Source: Rickettsia typhi (GTDB taxonomy: Bacteria > Pseudomonadota > Alphaproteobacteria > Rickettsiales > UBA1997). Taken from it: DNA of 11,426 nt. Positions 6,068-11,426 of this stretch are shown one piece after another. The position numbers and the translations under genes are program-made. How positions within the stretch are numbered: the first letter of the stretch is position 1; the number at the start of each line of letters is the position of its first letter. The DNA lies in NCBI GenBank assembly GCA_945861125.1, contig CAMASZ010000023.1, forward strand, positions 1-11,426. Reading direction: 5' to 3'. A model generated the notes under the pieces. The model saw only the letters and a list, made by a program, of their open reading frames with translations, ran no database searches and was not told the origin of the DNA.

Positions 6068-7108
6068 ATGAAAGAAATAATTAATGTTTTAAAAAATAAA
6101 AAAGTGAATAAGACTCCACCGATTTGGATTATGCGTCAAGCTGGTAGATATTTACCGGAATATTTAGAAATAAGATCAAAGGTGGATAATTTTTTAGAAT
6201 TTTGTTATAATCCTAAATTAGCTACTGAGGCTACCCTTCAGCCAATTGCTAGATTTGACTTTGATTCAGCAATAATTTTTTCTGATATTTTGGTAATACC
6301 AGATGCTTTGGGAATAAAAGTAGATTTTGTAAAAAATCATGGTCCAAGATTATCCAATTTTTCACTAGAGAGTGATTTAAATAAATTATTAATAGATGAT
6401 ATAGAAAAAAAATTAAAACCTGTTCTTGAAGCTATAAATCAAGTTAAAATTAAATTGCCGACAAATAAGGCCTTGATAGGTTTTTGTGGAGCGCCTTGGA
6501 CTTTAGCTTGTTATATAATAGAAGGAGGAGGTTCAAAAAATTTTGATAAAGTAAGGCAAATTGCATTTAAAAAAGAGCAAGAATTTTCTAAATTAATAGA
6601 AATTTTAACTAAAGCTTGTATTGATTTTTTATCCCTGCAAATAGATTCAGGAGTTGATGTTGTTAAAGTTTTTGATTCATGGGCTGGATTATTGCCACCT
6701 AGTCAATTAGAAAAATGGGTAATTAAACCGGCTCAGAAAATTGTTGATAGTTTGCGTAATAAATATTCTCAAACACCGATAATTTATTTTCCAAAAAATA
6801 TTGGAATAAATTATGAGAATTTTTACCAAATGGTTAAACCTGATTGCATAGCAATAGATCAAAATGTTGATATTAAATGGGCAAATGAGGTTTTACAAAA
6901 AAAGCATCAAGCTATAATTCAAGGAAATCTCGATAATTTTTTATTAGCTTTTGGTTCAAAAGTAGAGATAGAAAGAGGGGTAATAAAAATTTTAGAAAAA
7001 TTTAATAATCATCCTTTTATATTTAATCTTGGACATGGCATTTTACCGCAAACTCCAATTGAAAATGTTGAATTTATGTTGGAAGTTATAAAATCTAATT
7101 TTAGCTAA
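6068..7108 (+). CDS. hemE: Uroporphyrinogen III decarboxylase
   Basis: Cytoplasmic enzyme that removes four carboxyl groups from uroporphyrinogen III to give coproporphyrinogen III in heme synthesis. It has 346 residues, the normal length. Signature 1 PPIWIMRQAGRYLPEY (17-32) holds substrate-binding Arg23 and Arg27. Asp73 in FSDILV is the catalytic aspartate. Signature 2 GFCGAPWTLACYIIEGG (138-154) contains Tyr149, and GHGILPQTP (322-330) contains His323. All key residues are present. It is transcribed away from the putative origin, as in Caulobacter where the hemE promoter overlaps the origin. Its TAA stop abuts a palindromic-family repeat end. No Shine-Dalgarno is visible. Confidence 0.97.
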   Translation: MKEIINVLKNKKVNKTPPIWIMRQAGRYLPEYLEIRSKVDNFLEFCYNPKLATEATLQPIARFDFDSAIIFSDILVIPDALGIKVDFVKNHGPRLSNFSLESDLNKLLIDDIEKKLKPVLEAINQVKIKLPTNKALIGFCGAPWTLACYIIEGGGSKNFDKVRQIAFKKEQEFSKLIEILTKACIDFLSLQIDSGVDVVKVFDSWAGLLPPSQLEKWVIKPAQKIVDSLRNKYSQTPIIYFPKNIGINYENFYQMVKPDCIAIDQNVDIKWANEVLQKKHQAIIQGNLDNFLLAFGSKVEIERGVIKILEKFNNHPFIFNLGHGILPQTPIENVEFMLEVIKSNFS

Positions 7109-7291
7109 TACTATTTCCCATTTGAATTATATTAAAGAATTTTATAAACATCTTCTTTAAAATTTTTTCTAAAAAATCAGAAGGCTTTTTTGTATAGACC
7201 TCATGTTACATAGGTATACACTTGCTTTTTAAGTCGTTTTTTTACCTAAAAATTTTTATGAAGAATGTTTATTTTAAAATGGGAAATGGCT
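7107..7291. repeat. Diverged palindromic-family element between hemE and the omptin-like gene
   Basis: The left end CTATTTCCCATTT (7111-7123) and the complement of the right end AAATGGGAAATGG (7277-7289) agree at 12 of 13 bases, giving inverted ends of an element of about 185 bases. The end sequence matches the one at 11327-11343. The interior differs from the 8450 copy. It holds an ATTTTTT-AAAAAAT hairpin (about 7163-7178) and an 8-bp bulged stem, GTATAGACCT with AGGTATAC (7192-7201 and 7212-7219). Lying between two convergent stop codons, it may act as a terminator for both hemE and the gene on the other strand. Confidence 0.6.
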
Positions 7292-7311
7292 GTTATTAAG
7301 TTTAAAAGTGA

Positions 7312-8328
7312 TTAAAAATATATTCCAAGTCCAAACATAAATGAATTAAACTTGGCATTTCCTTTAGCTTCAGAATATGCAGATCCGCCTTTAACAGAGT
7401 AGTAATCGCCTTTCTCGTTTAACTTGTTTACTCTTATTGATTCATATGATGAAAAGATTTTAAAGTTTTGATTTAAAGCTTTAAAATAATGTTCATAGGC
7501 AACTTTGAAGCCAAATCCAGGCTGAGCATCTGAGAGCTTCCAGTTTCTATCTTCTGGATCTCGTTGAGGCCAATATTGTCTGCCAAAATAACTTACTGCT
7601 GGGTATAAATCAACAATTAAGGCATTTTCAGAATCATTATTTTTACTACTAATTTTTCCGCCGATAGTTAAACCAGAAAATTCGGATTCTGTTCTTTGTC
7701 CAAGGCCAGTTATTCTATAATTTCCTGCTATTTTATTATAATAATTAACTGCCACCGAATTACCATCATTCATATCAAATTTTAACTTTTTATAAAATGC
7801 TCCTAATCTCAGAGATGGTGTGAAAGTTTCGAACTTTTCAAAATCAAAATTACTACCGAATCTAAAATCATTAACAGTTCCTTTTGCTTTTTGAACACTA
7901 AATGCAGATACATAGCTATCTTCGGTATAGTTAGAAATATCATCATCTGTGCCTTCTCCTCTTAAATTCGAATAGGTATAGCTAAAAAATAAATCATTTC
8001 CTTTTAGCCAACCTTTTTCAGATTGGAGATCAAGAACCTTATATTTGATTTCTGATCCTACTGAATATCCTTCCATTTCTCTCCATTTAAGGATTGAATG
8101 ACCTGCTGGAGTGTCAAAAGAAAATTCGCTTCTTTGGTATGAGGTAAATAAGCCAAGAGAAAGTTTTTCACCTAAAAGTTTTTGAAAATTATTGTTAGAT
8201 GATTTTGTTTCTGAGTTTTGTGGGACATTTTTTTTGTTTGATTTATTTTCTTCAGCCATTGAATTTTCTAATCCAATTGAAGCAATAAGTAAAGACATTA
8301 GTAGAGTTAAGGAAAGATTTTTTTTCAT
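7312..8328 (-). CDS. Outer membrane beta-barrel protein, omptin-like
   Basis: 338 residues with a signal peptide (lysines at 2-3, hydrophobic 5-20, cleavage likely after SMA at 25), a Ser/Asn/Lys-rich linker (26-47), then alternating strands ending in FGLGIYF, the terminal Phe expected of an outer membrane barrel. The order of strands and loops resembles omptins: KW strand near 81-82, a loop GEGTDDD (124-130) where omptins have their Asp pair, PSLRLGAFY (171-179), QRTESEFSGLTIGG (211-224), and a loop WPQRDPEDRNW (253-263) where the Asp-His pair is expected but no His is seen. It is therefore probably a non-proteolytic relative or a structural porin. The omptin link is a judgement by eye; the barrel is firm. 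It is convergent with hemE. Confidence 0.75.
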   Translation of the reverse strand: MKKNLSLTLLMSLLIASIGLENSMAEENKSNKKNVPQNSETKSSNNNFQKLLGEKLSLGLFTSYQRSEFSFDTPAGHSILKWREMEGYSVGSEIKYKVLDLQSEKGWLKGNDLFFSYTYSNLRGEGTDDDISNYTEDSYVSAFSVQKAKGTVNDFRFGSNFDFEKFETFTPSLRLGAFYKKLKFDMNDGNSVAVNYYNKIAGNYRITGLGQRTESEFSGLTIGGKISSKNNDSENALIVDLYPAVSYFGRQYWPQRDPEDRNWKLSDAQPGFGFKVAYEHYFKALNQNFKIFSSYESIRVNKLNEKGDYYSVKGGSAYSEAKGNAKFNSFMFGLGIYF

Positions 8329-8449
8329 AACATTTTAAAGTGTTTAATTACATTTTGCTAATTAAGACATAAAGCTTAATGCAATTTTGATTTTGTTTTT
8401 AATTACAAAATAAGTCAAGAATTTTTAGTTTAAAAATAAGAAATGCTAT

Positions 8450-8624
8450 AATACCAAATCCCATCTTTAAAGTTTTAAAAAATTAAAATACTTACCTAAT
8501 TTGTGGGATAAAAATCTTTAAAACAACAGCCTTTATCTATATAGCTGAGGTTCGTGTCGCTCGCATTAGCGCGACTGGAAAAAATATTTTGTTATAATTT
8601 TATTTAAAGATGGGATTTGGTATT
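8450..8624. repeat. Palindromic intergenic element, complete copy (MITE-like, 175 bp)
   Basis: Perfect 22-bp terminal inverted repeats (8450-8471 and 8603-8624) bound this element; the ends read AATACCAAATCCCATCT inward. Inside are the core AGCTGAGG (8543-8550) shared with copy A, and a GC-richer hairpin GTCGCTCGCATTAGCGCGAC (8557-8576). Bases 8580-8623 match copy B at 43 of 44 positions. GCTA occurs on both flanks (8445-8448 and 8625-8628), a possible but offset target duplication. It has no room for a transposase, so any movement would need an enzyme supplied elsewhere. Confidence 0.85.
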
Positions 8625-8642
8625 GCTAATAAAACTGTCGTG

Positions 8643-8667
8643 AATTTATAATTCTTGTTTATAAATT
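8643..8667. promoter_or_regulatory. Inverted repeat upstream of the FadL-type gene
   Basis: AATTTATAA and TTATAAATT are perfect complements separated by 7 bases, about 107 bases before the ATG. This could be an operator for a dimeric regulator of the FadL-LysE transcript. In DNA this AT-rich a 9-bp palindrome can also arise by chance. Confidence 0.35.
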
Positions 8668-8773
8668 TTGATTGCCTAAAAATTTTTGTAAAAAAGCAAA
8701 TCTGTAATGGATTTGTAACAATTTCACAATAACACTTTCAACGACGCTAAATCAATTAAAAATAATAAAATTT

Positions 8774-10021
8774 ATGAAAAAAACCAAACCTGGGTTAATA
8801 TTTTTGGCGATTATAGCTATCAAATCTGGATCAGCTAACGCTTCTGGTTATTCTACAGATTTATACTCAACTTCGGGAATAGGAAATTCTTATGCGGGTT
8901 CGGTTACAGGAATACACGATGCTAGTGATATTTTTCATAATCCAGCAATTAGCGCTAATTTAAAAAAGTCACAATTTGTTTTTTCAGCAAGTTATTTGGA
9001 TCTTAGAGTTGATGCCGATAAAGCCAATTCTAGTTTTGCTAATGGTTATAAGGTTAATGGTTTGGAAGTTAAAGATGCTGGTAAAAACGCAATAATTCCA
9101 GCGCTTTATTTAACTAAAAAACTTAATGACTCCTTAGCTATTGGCTTGGCAATAGCTTCTCCATTTGGACTTGCCACTAAATATAATAAAAACTGGGTTG
9201 GAAGATATCAAACAATAGAAGCATCAGCCAAAACAATTAATATAAATCCATCAATTTCTTATAAGATTACAGATGATTTATCCTTTGGGGCGGGAGCGCA
9301 AATTCAGTATTATAAATCAAAAATGAGCAAAGCATTTTTTACTGGAACTGACAAAGATGGGCTTGCAAAGATTGATGGTGATGATTTGGGATATGGGTAT
9401 AATTTGGGTCTAAATTATCAAATTAATGATAATCTAAAATTTGGCTTAGCCTATAAATCGAAAATAGATCATAAGCTAAATGGAGACGCCACTTTAGAAG
9501 GTTTGGGAACTGCCGATCTACATACCAAATTTACTTCTAAAACTACCACGCCTGAATCTGTAAATACAGGATTTGCTTATGATTTATCAGAAACTATTAA
9601 TATTGCTTATGATTTAAAGTGGACTAGATGGTCGCGCCTTAAATCTTTTACTGTAAACCCATATTCATTATTGCCAGCTTCTACAACTTATTTTAATATG
9701 AAAAATTCAATTCTTCATTCTCTTGGAGCAAATTTTAAAACAAGTGAAAAATTTCTTGTTAGAACGGGAATTGCCTATGAAAAAGATGGCATAACCGATG
9801 CCAATAGGGGTCCAATAATTCCATGTGGCAATAGAATTTGGACTTCAATTGGATTTAATTATAAAATTGTTAATGATCTTTCTTTGGATGGAGCATATTT
9901 GCATCAATTTAATAGAAATAATAAAGTTAAAATTGATGCTACTCCTGGCTCTAGCGGTCTTTATGTTGATTATAAAAACACCGCCAATGTTTTTTCGATC
10001 GCTATTAAAAAAGAATTCTAA
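8774..10021 (+). CDS. FadL/OmpP1/TodX-family outer membrane transport protein
   Basis: Outer membrane channel for hydrophobic substrates such as long-chain fatty acids. It has 415 residues. A signal peptide ends at ANA (21-23), and the mature protein starts SGYSTDLYSTSGIGNSYAG, followed by DASDIFHNPA (49-58). That pattern forms the N-terminal hatch of FadL proteins. The remainder is alternating beta strands with repeated Asn-Pro-Ser-Ile and GAGAQIQYY-like segments, ending IAIKKEF with a terminal Phe. The length is close to E. coli FadL. A LysE-type exporter begins 8 bases after the stop, so the two are probably cotranscribed. No fadD or other beta-oxidation gene is nearby. The substrate could be fatty acids scavenged from a host, which is inference. 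Confidence 0.9.
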   Translation: MKKTKPGLIFLAIIAIKSGSANASGYSTDLYSTSGIGNSYAGSVTGIHDASDIFHNPAISANLKKSQFVFSASYLDLRVDADKANSSFANGYKVNGLEVKDAGKNAIIPALYLTKKLNDSLAIGLAIASPFGLATKYNKNWVGRYQTIEASAKTININPSISYKITDDLSFGAGAQIQYYKSKMSKAFFTGTDKDGLAKIDGDDLGYGYNLGLNYQINDNLKFGLAYKSKIDHKLNGDATLEGLGTADLHTKFTSKTTTPESVNTGFAYDLSETINIAYDLKWTRWSRLKSFTVNPYSLLPASTTYFNMKNSILHSLGANFKTSEKFLVRTGIAYEKDGITDANRGPIIPCGNRIWTSIGFNYKIVNDLSLDGAYLHQFNRNNKVKIDATPGSSGLYVDYKNTANVFSIAIKKEF

Positions 10022-10029
10022 TTAATTTT

Positions 10030-10638
10030 ATGTTATTAATTTTTCTAAAAGCATATATTATAGGGTTTTCTATTGCTATGCCGGTTGGGCCAATTGGCAT
10101 GATTTGCATCAAGAATAGTTTGCGAGGCTTTAAGCTGGGCTTTGCAGTTGGCGTTGGTGCCGCATTTGCCCATTCACTTTATGGCTTTCTTGCCGGCGGT
10201 GGTTTTGCCTTTATTTCGAAATTCTTATTAGACTATTCTTCTTATTTAAAAATAATTGGCGGATTAATTCTAATATATCTTGGCATTAAAGAGATAATCC
10301 ATAATAGAAATTTAAAGAAAAATAAAAATATTAAGAGTAAAAAGTCGCTAGGATTTAAAAAAACCGCTATCTCAGTCTTTTTTATAACGCTTACCAATCC
10401 AGTTACAATATTATCATTTGTTGGAATATTTGCCTCAATTGGCGGAGCTAATCTTAAAGAAAGTGATATAATTTTAATGATAATGGGAGTTTTTTCTGGT
10501 TCAATAAGCTGGTGGTTAATTTTGTCAACAACGGTTTCAACAATAAGGCACAAAATTTCAGAGAATGCTATGCATATCATAAAAAATATTTCTGGCTTAA
10601 TTTTGATTGGCTTTGGAGTTTGGGCGTTTATGTCCTAG
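10030..10638 (+). CDS. LysE/RhtB-family amino acid exporter
   Basis: Inner membrane protein of 202 residues with about six hydrophobic helices (near 1-22, 35-60, 66-88, 112-135, 144-170 and 183-201). The family motif is visible as GFSIAMPVGPIGM (12-24), where most members have G-x-x-x-x-x-x-PGP. TLTNPVTILSF (120-130) matches the second conserved proline helix. A basic loop (93-111, many Lys) is probably cytoplasmic. Members export lysine, threonine, homoserine or related small molecules by proton exchange; the substrate here cannot be read. It follows the FadL-type gene after 8 bases without a clear ribosome binding site. The 205 bases downstream hold only weak A/T-rich stems (for example 10704-10724). 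Confidence 0.88.
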   Translation: MLLIFLKAYIIGFSIAMPVGPIGMICIKNSLRGFKLGFAVGVGAAFAHSLYGFLAGGGFAFISKFLLDYSSYLKIIGGLILIYLGIKEIIHNRNLKKNKNIKSKKSLGFKKTAISVFFITLTNPVTILSFVGIFASIGGANLKESDIILMIMGVFSGSISWWLILSTTVSTIRHKISENAMHIIKNISGLILIGFGVWAFMS

Positions 10639-10843
10639 GCACTGTGATAGATGACATGATGTTTTGCAAAAGTAGATTTGACAACGGTTTTGTTACAAAT
10701 TTTAAAATCTTAAAAATTGATTTTTGTGGCTTTAATACAAATAAATTGAAATATATTTTCTTTTAAAATATCATTTTTGTCCTTAAAAGTTTTTTATCAA
10801 ATAAATTCAAGCAATATAACGGTAAATTGAGTTTATTTATTAT

Positions 10844-10933
10844 GGACAGGTGGCCGAGCGGTTTAAGGCAGCAGTCTTGAAAACTGCCGTGCGCTCACGC
10901 GTACCGTGAGTTCGAATCTCACCCTGTCCGCCA
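10844..10933 (+). tRNA. tRNA-Ser (UGA)
   Basis: The 90-base gene shows acceptor GGACAGG pairing with CCTGTCC, discriminator G, an encoded CCA, the TGGCCGAGCGG opening typical of serine tRNAs, anticodon stem GCAGT/ACTGC with loop CTTGAAA (anticodon TGA), a long variable arm, and T arm GTGAG/CTCAC with loop TTCGAAT. The long variable arm and G discriminator support serine. The variable arm carries TCACGCGTACC, an 11-mer repeated downstream at 11035-11045. Confidence 0.97.
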
Positions 10934-10943
10934 GTTAAGTATT

Positions 10944-10969
10944 AAAAACCGAGTCTCCCGTAGGTTTTT
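10944..10969 (+). terminator. Probable terminator after tRNA-Ser
   Basis: A 7-bp perfect stem, AAAAACC with GGTTTTT, with a 12-base loop starts 10 bases after the CCA. The right arm ends in five T residues, as in a rho-independent terminator, though the stem is short on G-C pairs. Confidence 0.55.
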
Positions 10970-11032
10970 GCAATTTTCTCTACCCCTCTCCAAGCCCTGT
11001 GTTTGCGGCTTTCTCCAGCTTTTTGATTTTCA

Positions 11033-11123
11033 TTTCACGCGTACCTTCCTCTCCAAAAATTCTCCGATTTTCCCAAAAATCTCCTCAATTTTTTCTCCGT
11101 TTCTCCGTTTCACGTTTACCTTC
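11033..11123. repeat. Direct repeat pair with 75-bp spacing
   Basis: TTTCACGCGTACCTTC (11033-11048) and TTTCACGTTTACCTTC (11108-11123) differ at two bases and start exactly 75 bases apart, a multiple of three. The intervening DNA holds further TTCTCCG repeats (11064, 11101 region). It may be a remnant of a tandem array or a repeat-containing gene. Confidence 0.5.
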
Positions 11124-11326
11124 ACCAAAAAGGTAAGCATCGATAAATACTGGTTCTCAAGGATTTTTCTCTAACTTTTTAAACTGGTATGCAGCTGATA
11201 TTTCGGGCTGTTTTTGCGAACTAATTTCCCAAGGTATGATTGAAAATTTTCTTGATAAAAAAACTTTTCTTGGAATGATTTTTGGCATCGGGAGTTGCAC
11301 TGAATAAAACACCTACTTCAGGAAAT

Positions 11327-11343
11327 AATACCATTTCCCATCT
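11327..11343. repeat. Left end of another palindromic-family element
   Basis: AATACCATTTCCCATCT is the family end sequence in its T-type form, like the ends of the 7107-7291 element. No complementary right end follows within the window, so the element either runs off the right edge or is only an end remnant. Confidence 0.55.
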
Positions 11344-11426
11344 ATAATACAACATAACTAACCCCGCAAACACTCTTAATAATTTCCGAACTCAAACCAC
11401 TAATAAATTTACAAACAACCTTCTCT
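11342..11426 (-). CDS. Possible C-terminal end of a gene entering from the right edge
   Basis: One minus-strand frame is open from the window edge to a TAG at 11342-11344, giving 27 residues with the sequence EKVVCKFISGLSSEIIKSVC followed by GVSYVVL. The other two minus frames close quickly. The composition looks protein-like, and the stop overlaps a repeat end, as hemE does. It is too short to assign to a family and could be a chance open run. Confidence 0.25.
   Translation of the reverse strand, partial: EKVVCKFISGLSSEIIKSVCGVSYVVL

Larger units (their letters stand above)
8329..8773. other. Divergent intergenic region between two outer membrane protein genes
   Basis: This 445-base spacer has no credible open frame. 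It separates the omptin-like gene (minus) from the FadL-type gene (plus). It contains the complete palindromic element at 8450-8624 and, nearer the FadL gene, a 9-bp perfect inverted repeat at 8643-8667 and a 6-bp stem CAAATC/GATTTG at about 8697-8715. No promoter hexamers are convincing. Confidence 0.6.
10934..11341. other. Non-coding, pyrimidine-rich tail with degenerate repeats
   Basis: After the tRNA terminator, about 10973-11125 is unusually C/T-rich on the plus strand compared with the rest of the window. It contains repeated TTCTCCG units and a 16-base sequence present twice 75 bases apart (11033-11048 and 11108-11123, 14 of 16 identical). No frame shows a convincing protein. On the minus strand all frames have short open runs broken by stops: 43 residues from an ATG at 11288, and 36 residues starting MLTFLVKVNVK that end at about 11028. 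This looks like a decayed gene or an intergenic repeat. Confidence 0.5.

Noticed and set aside
8445-8628. GCTA on both sides as a target-site duplication
   Set aside because: The two copies are offset by one base relative to the element ends, and a 4-base match is weak; kept only as a remark.
9825-10025. 66-residue open frame in the 3' part of the FadL-type gene
   Set aside because: Out-of-frame shadow of the C-terminal beta strands.
10242-10766. Open frames overlapping the LysE-type gene on both strands
   Set aside because: The LysE frame carries the family motif and membrane helices; the others are shadows, and the one running to 10766 has no features beyond the overlap.
10968-11174. 68-residue Ser/Phe/Pro-rich plus-strand open frame
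   Set aside because: Starts within the tRNA-Ser terminator arm and reflects the pyrimidine-rich repeats; no family resemblance.
1-11426. CRISPR array, prophage, toxin-antitoxin or defence system
   Set aside because: No regularly spaced identical repeats, no phage or nuclease genes and no small paired genes of that type are visible.

Overview
The window reads as chromosomal DNA of an AT-rich alphaproteobacterium of Rickettsiales type. The evidence is the very AT-rich intergenic DNA, the rickettsia-like L20 sequence (a [11 protein letters not shown] stretch followed by an IEKVEKAL stretch), the ClpP/ClpX, GrpE, BolA, HemE and DUF2628 proteins, poor Shine-Dalgarno usage, and a probable CtrA-type replication origin beside hemE. 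The exact genus cannot be read from the window.

Layout. Positions 1-165 hold palindromic repeat DNA. Positions 173-799 hold an isolated hisH-type glutamine amidotransferase (minus). A minus-strand cluster follows: a CAU-anticodon tRNA (2373-2448), rpmI, rplT and a DUF2628 membrane protein. infC is not next to rpmI. grpE (minus) and clpP-clpX (plus) diverge from a 350-bp region that contains a repeat copy; together they form a protein quality-control block. A small BolA-like gene converges on clpX. Between bolA and hemE lies a 232-bp, about 86% AT spacer with two exact TTAA-N7-TTAAC sites and four copies of one 9-mer; I propose it as the chromosomal replication origin. hemE (heme synthesis) follows. 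Next come an envelope block of an omptin-like outer membrane barrel (minus), a FadL-type outer membrane channel and a LysE-type exporter (plus, probably one transcript). tRNA-Ser(UGA) then leads into a pyrimidine-rich, repeat-containing, apparently non-coding tail.

The most novel material is a family of short elements sharing the end sequence ATACC(A/T)(A/T)(A/T)TCCCAT and lying in many of the intergenic gaps. One copy (8450-8624) is complete with 22-bp perfect terminal inverted repeats. Others are partial or diverged (about 1-165, 3389-3487, 7107-7291, 11327-11343). Several lie directly against the stop codons of genes. They resemble a non-autonomous miniature element or a rickettsial-type palindromic repeat. 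No CRISPR array, transposase gene or defence or toxin cassette is visible.
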